Source: Gemella haemolysans ATCC 10379 (GTDB taxonomy: Bacteria > Bacillota > Bacilli > Staphylococcales > Gemellaceae). From it: a stretch of DNA of 64,000 nucleotides. A program made the position numbers and the translations under genes. Positions 62,140 to 64,000 of the stretch are shown here, piece after piece (position 1 is the stretch's first letter; each line of letters starts with the position of its first letter). The stretch is taken from positions 248,001 to 312,000 of the forward strand of contig NZ_ACDZ02000014.1 in NCBI RefSeq assembly GCF_000173915.1, given 5' to 3'. The notes under the pieces are model-generated. The model made no database searches and was not told the DNA's origin. It saw only the letters and a program-made list of their open reading frames with translations.

Positions 62140-63993
62140 GTGAACAATAATATGGCAGAATATTTATTCCATGAAGGGACCAATTACCATAGCCATAAAT
62201 ATTTAGGATCATTTTTAAATGGGGATAAATGTATATTTCGAGTATGGGCGCCAAATGCAGTTAAGGTATTTGTAACTGGTGAGTTTTGTTCTTGGCATCC
62301 GCATACTCATGAAATGAAATTAATTAATGATAAAGGTGTATTTGAAGTTGAGCTTAGTGGTATTAAGCAATATGATGCATATAAATACGTAATAGTTACT
62401 AAAAGTGGAACTGAGTTATGGAAAGCAGATCCATATGCAAAGCATGCTGAAACTAGACCATTAACAGCTTCAAAAGTTTATTCATTACCTTACTATGAAT
62501 GGAAAGATAGCAAATGGATGAAAAATAGAGAGGTTCCTTATCATTGTCCAATGAATATATATGAAGTTCATTTAGGGTCATGGAAACATCATGAAGATGG
62601 TAGGGAATTAAGTTATAGAGAATTGGCTCATACATTAGTAGACTATGTTAAAGATATGAACTACACTCATATAGAATTGTTACCTATAACTGAATATCCT
62701 TATGATAAATCATGGGGGTATCAAACAACCGGATATTTTTCACCGACATCTAGATATGGAACACCTGAAGACTTTATGTATTTTGTTGACCGTTGTCATC
62801 AAAATAATATTGGAGTAATTTTAGATTGGGTACCTGGACATTTTACAAAAGATGCTCATGGATTATATGAATTTGATGGGACACATTGTTATGAGTATTC
62901 AGATACAAGAAAAATGGAACATGAAGGCTGGGGAACTAGAGTCTTCGACTATGGACGAAATGAAGTAAGATCCTTTTTAACATCAAGTGCAGTTTCTTGG
63001 ATAGAAGATTATCATATTGATGGTATTAGGGTAGATGCTGTAAGTTCAATGATATTTTTAAACTATTGTCGAGATGAGGAAAAATCTGCAAGAAATATCT
63101 ACGGTGGTTTTGAAAATTTAGAAGCAATTGATTTCTTAAAAAATTTAAATCTTTACATAAAAGAAAACTATCCTGGTGTTTCAATGATAGCTGAAGAATC
63201 GACAAGTTATTCAAAAGTAACAGCCGCTGTTGACCATGGAGGTTTAGGATTTGACTTTAAGTGGAATATGGGATGGATGAATGACAGTCTTGATTATTTA
63301 GAAACAGATTCTTTCTTCAGAAAAGGAGTACATAACAAATTTACTTTCTCAATGCATTATGCGTTTTCAGAAAATTTCATCTTGCCTATTTCACATGATG
63401 AAGTAGTACATGGGAAAAAATCGCTATTAGATAAAAGTCCTGTTCCTTATGAAGATAAGTTTGGTAATTTTAAGGCATTCTTAGGATATATGTATGCACA
63501 TCCCGGGAAAAAACTGACATTTATGGGAATTGATATTGCTCAGTTTATTGAATGGGATGAAGAAAGAGAATTAGATTGGTTATTAATGCTTTATCCAAAA
63601 CATGTATTCACACATAGATATGTTAAAGAACTTAACAAGTACTATAAATCTACACCTGCATTATGGGAAAACGATAGTGACTGGGACGGATTTAAATGGC
63701 ATGTTGTGGACGATAATAACAATAATGTTTTTGCTTTCTCACGTATAGACAGATCTGGTAAAGAAGTACTAGTAGTTACTAACTTTTCAAATCAAGTATT
63801 AAAACATTATGAAATAGGAGTAAATACTTGGGGAAGTTATAAAATAGTATTGAACTCGGATGCTAAGAAATATGATGGATTAGCAATTTCAAATAGAAAT
63901 TTAAAAACTATAAATAAAGAGAAAAATGAATTTAAATATACTTTGAGTATAAACATACCACCTTATACAACGATGTATATAGAAAAGAAATAA
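62140..63993 (+). CDS. glgB: 1,4-alpha-glucan branching enzyme
   Basis: A 617-residue GH13 enzyme that makes alpha-1,6 branches in glycogen. An N-terminal CBM48 domain (FRVWAPNAVKVFVTGEF) is followed by the barrel with GVILDWVPGHF, Asp in GIRVDAVSSM, Glu in IAEES and Asp in ISHDEVVHG. GTG at 62140 is used, with AAAGGGGG 7 bases upstream; an ATG at 62152 is too far from it. More glg genes are probably downstream, beyond the window edge. Confidence 0.95.
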   Translation: MNNNMAEYLFHEGTNYHSHKYLGSFLNGDKCIFRVWAPNAVKVFVTGEFCSWHPHTHEMKLINDKGVFEVELSGIKQYDAYKYVIVTKSGTELWKADPYAKHAETRPLTASKVYSLPYYEWKDSKWMKNREVPYHCPMNIYEVHLGSWKHHEDGRELSYRELAHTLVDYVKDMNYTHIELLPITEYPYDKSWGYQTTGYFSPTSRYGTPEDFMYFVDRCHQNNIGVILDWVPGHFTKDAHGLYEFDGTHCYEYSDTRKMEHEGWGTRVFDYGRNEVRSFLTSSAVSWIEDYHIDGIRVDAVSSMIFLNYCRDEEKSARNIYGGFENLEAIDFLKNLNLYIKENYPGVSMIAEESTSYSKVTAAVDHGGLGFDFKWNMGWMNDSLDYLETDSFFRKGVHNKFTFSMHYAFSENFILPISHDEVVHGKKSLLDKSPVPYEDKFGNFKAFLGYMYAHPGKKLTFMGIDIAQFIEWDEERELDWLLMLYPKHVFTHRYVKELNKYYKSTPALWENDSDWDGFKWHVVDDNNNNVFAFSRIDRSGKEVLVVTNFSNQVLKHYEIGVNTWGSYKIVLNSDAKKYDGLAISNRNLKTINKEKNEFKYTLSINIPPYTTMYIEKK

Positions 63994-64000
63994 TAAGTTT

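Overview
The window is a low-GC, AT-rich Firmicute chromosome segment. Gene families and gene order fit the Bacilli, and a Gemella-like commensal coccus is the best guess. Grounds: sdaAB-sdaAA-recG-(fapR)-plsX-acpP, comEA-comEB-comEC-holA, rplJ-rplL-ybxB-rpoB-rpoC, infC-rpmI-rplT and yaaA-recF-gyrB-gyrA follow Bacillus-type synteny. Phosphoenolpyruvate carboxylase, a YSIRK/LPXTG adhesin and a LicA-like kinase fit a streptococcus-like mucosal lifestyle. The genus call is inference, because no rRNA gene is present. No prophage, insertion sequence, CRISPR array or tRNA was seen.

Layout. 1-6893: RNase J (5' truncated), serine dehydratase, RecG, a class A-like sortase, PlsX and ACP in one tight operon. 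7112-10805: a DedA membrane protein fused to a nicotinamidase domain, then an ATP-grasp ligase and an M50-like membrane protease. 11294-20233: one 2979-residue LPXTG surface protein with mucin-binding-like and Rib-like repeats. 20371-22030: an HxlR regulator with a hypothetical protein, divergent from a nitroreductase. 22273-26841: the t6A genes tsaE-tsaB-rimI-tsaD, then an APH-fold kinase and a polytopic membrane protein. 26988-29669: cysteine desulfurase and MnmA (tRNA 2-thiouridine), and a PH-domain protein. 29834-33838: comEA-comEB-comEC-holA. 34270-36890: a transsulfuration pair and rpsT. 37168-38659: a preQ1 riboswitch with queT, and a TipA-like MerR regulator. 38715-49690: the transcription/translation core (rplJ, rplL, rsmC-like, rpoB, rpoC, infC, rpmI, rplT) with L10 and L20 leader RNAs. 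49794-56750: a LicA-like kinase and yaaA-recF-gyrB-gyrA. 57102-63993: ppc, then a neopullulanase-type GH13 divergent from glgB.

Working together: the sortase near the left end is a plausible anchoring enzyme for the giant adhesin. tsaEBD, iscS-mnmA and queT all serve anticodon-loop modification (t6A37, s2U34, Q34). comEA/EB/EC point to natural competence. The GH13 pair points to glucan metabolism under a LacI/CcpA-type operator.

Most notable: a DedA-nicotinamidase fusion; a ComEC whose nuclease-like C-terminal domain has lost its metal motif; a one-base homopolymer frameshift in rplJ; Gly at GyrA position 87; a sortase where Bacillus has fapR, with fabD/fabG absent; an RpoB acidic tail with a duplicated motif; and two copies of a long GACTC-ended hairpin repeat. 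I found no wholly novel multi-gene system that I can defend.
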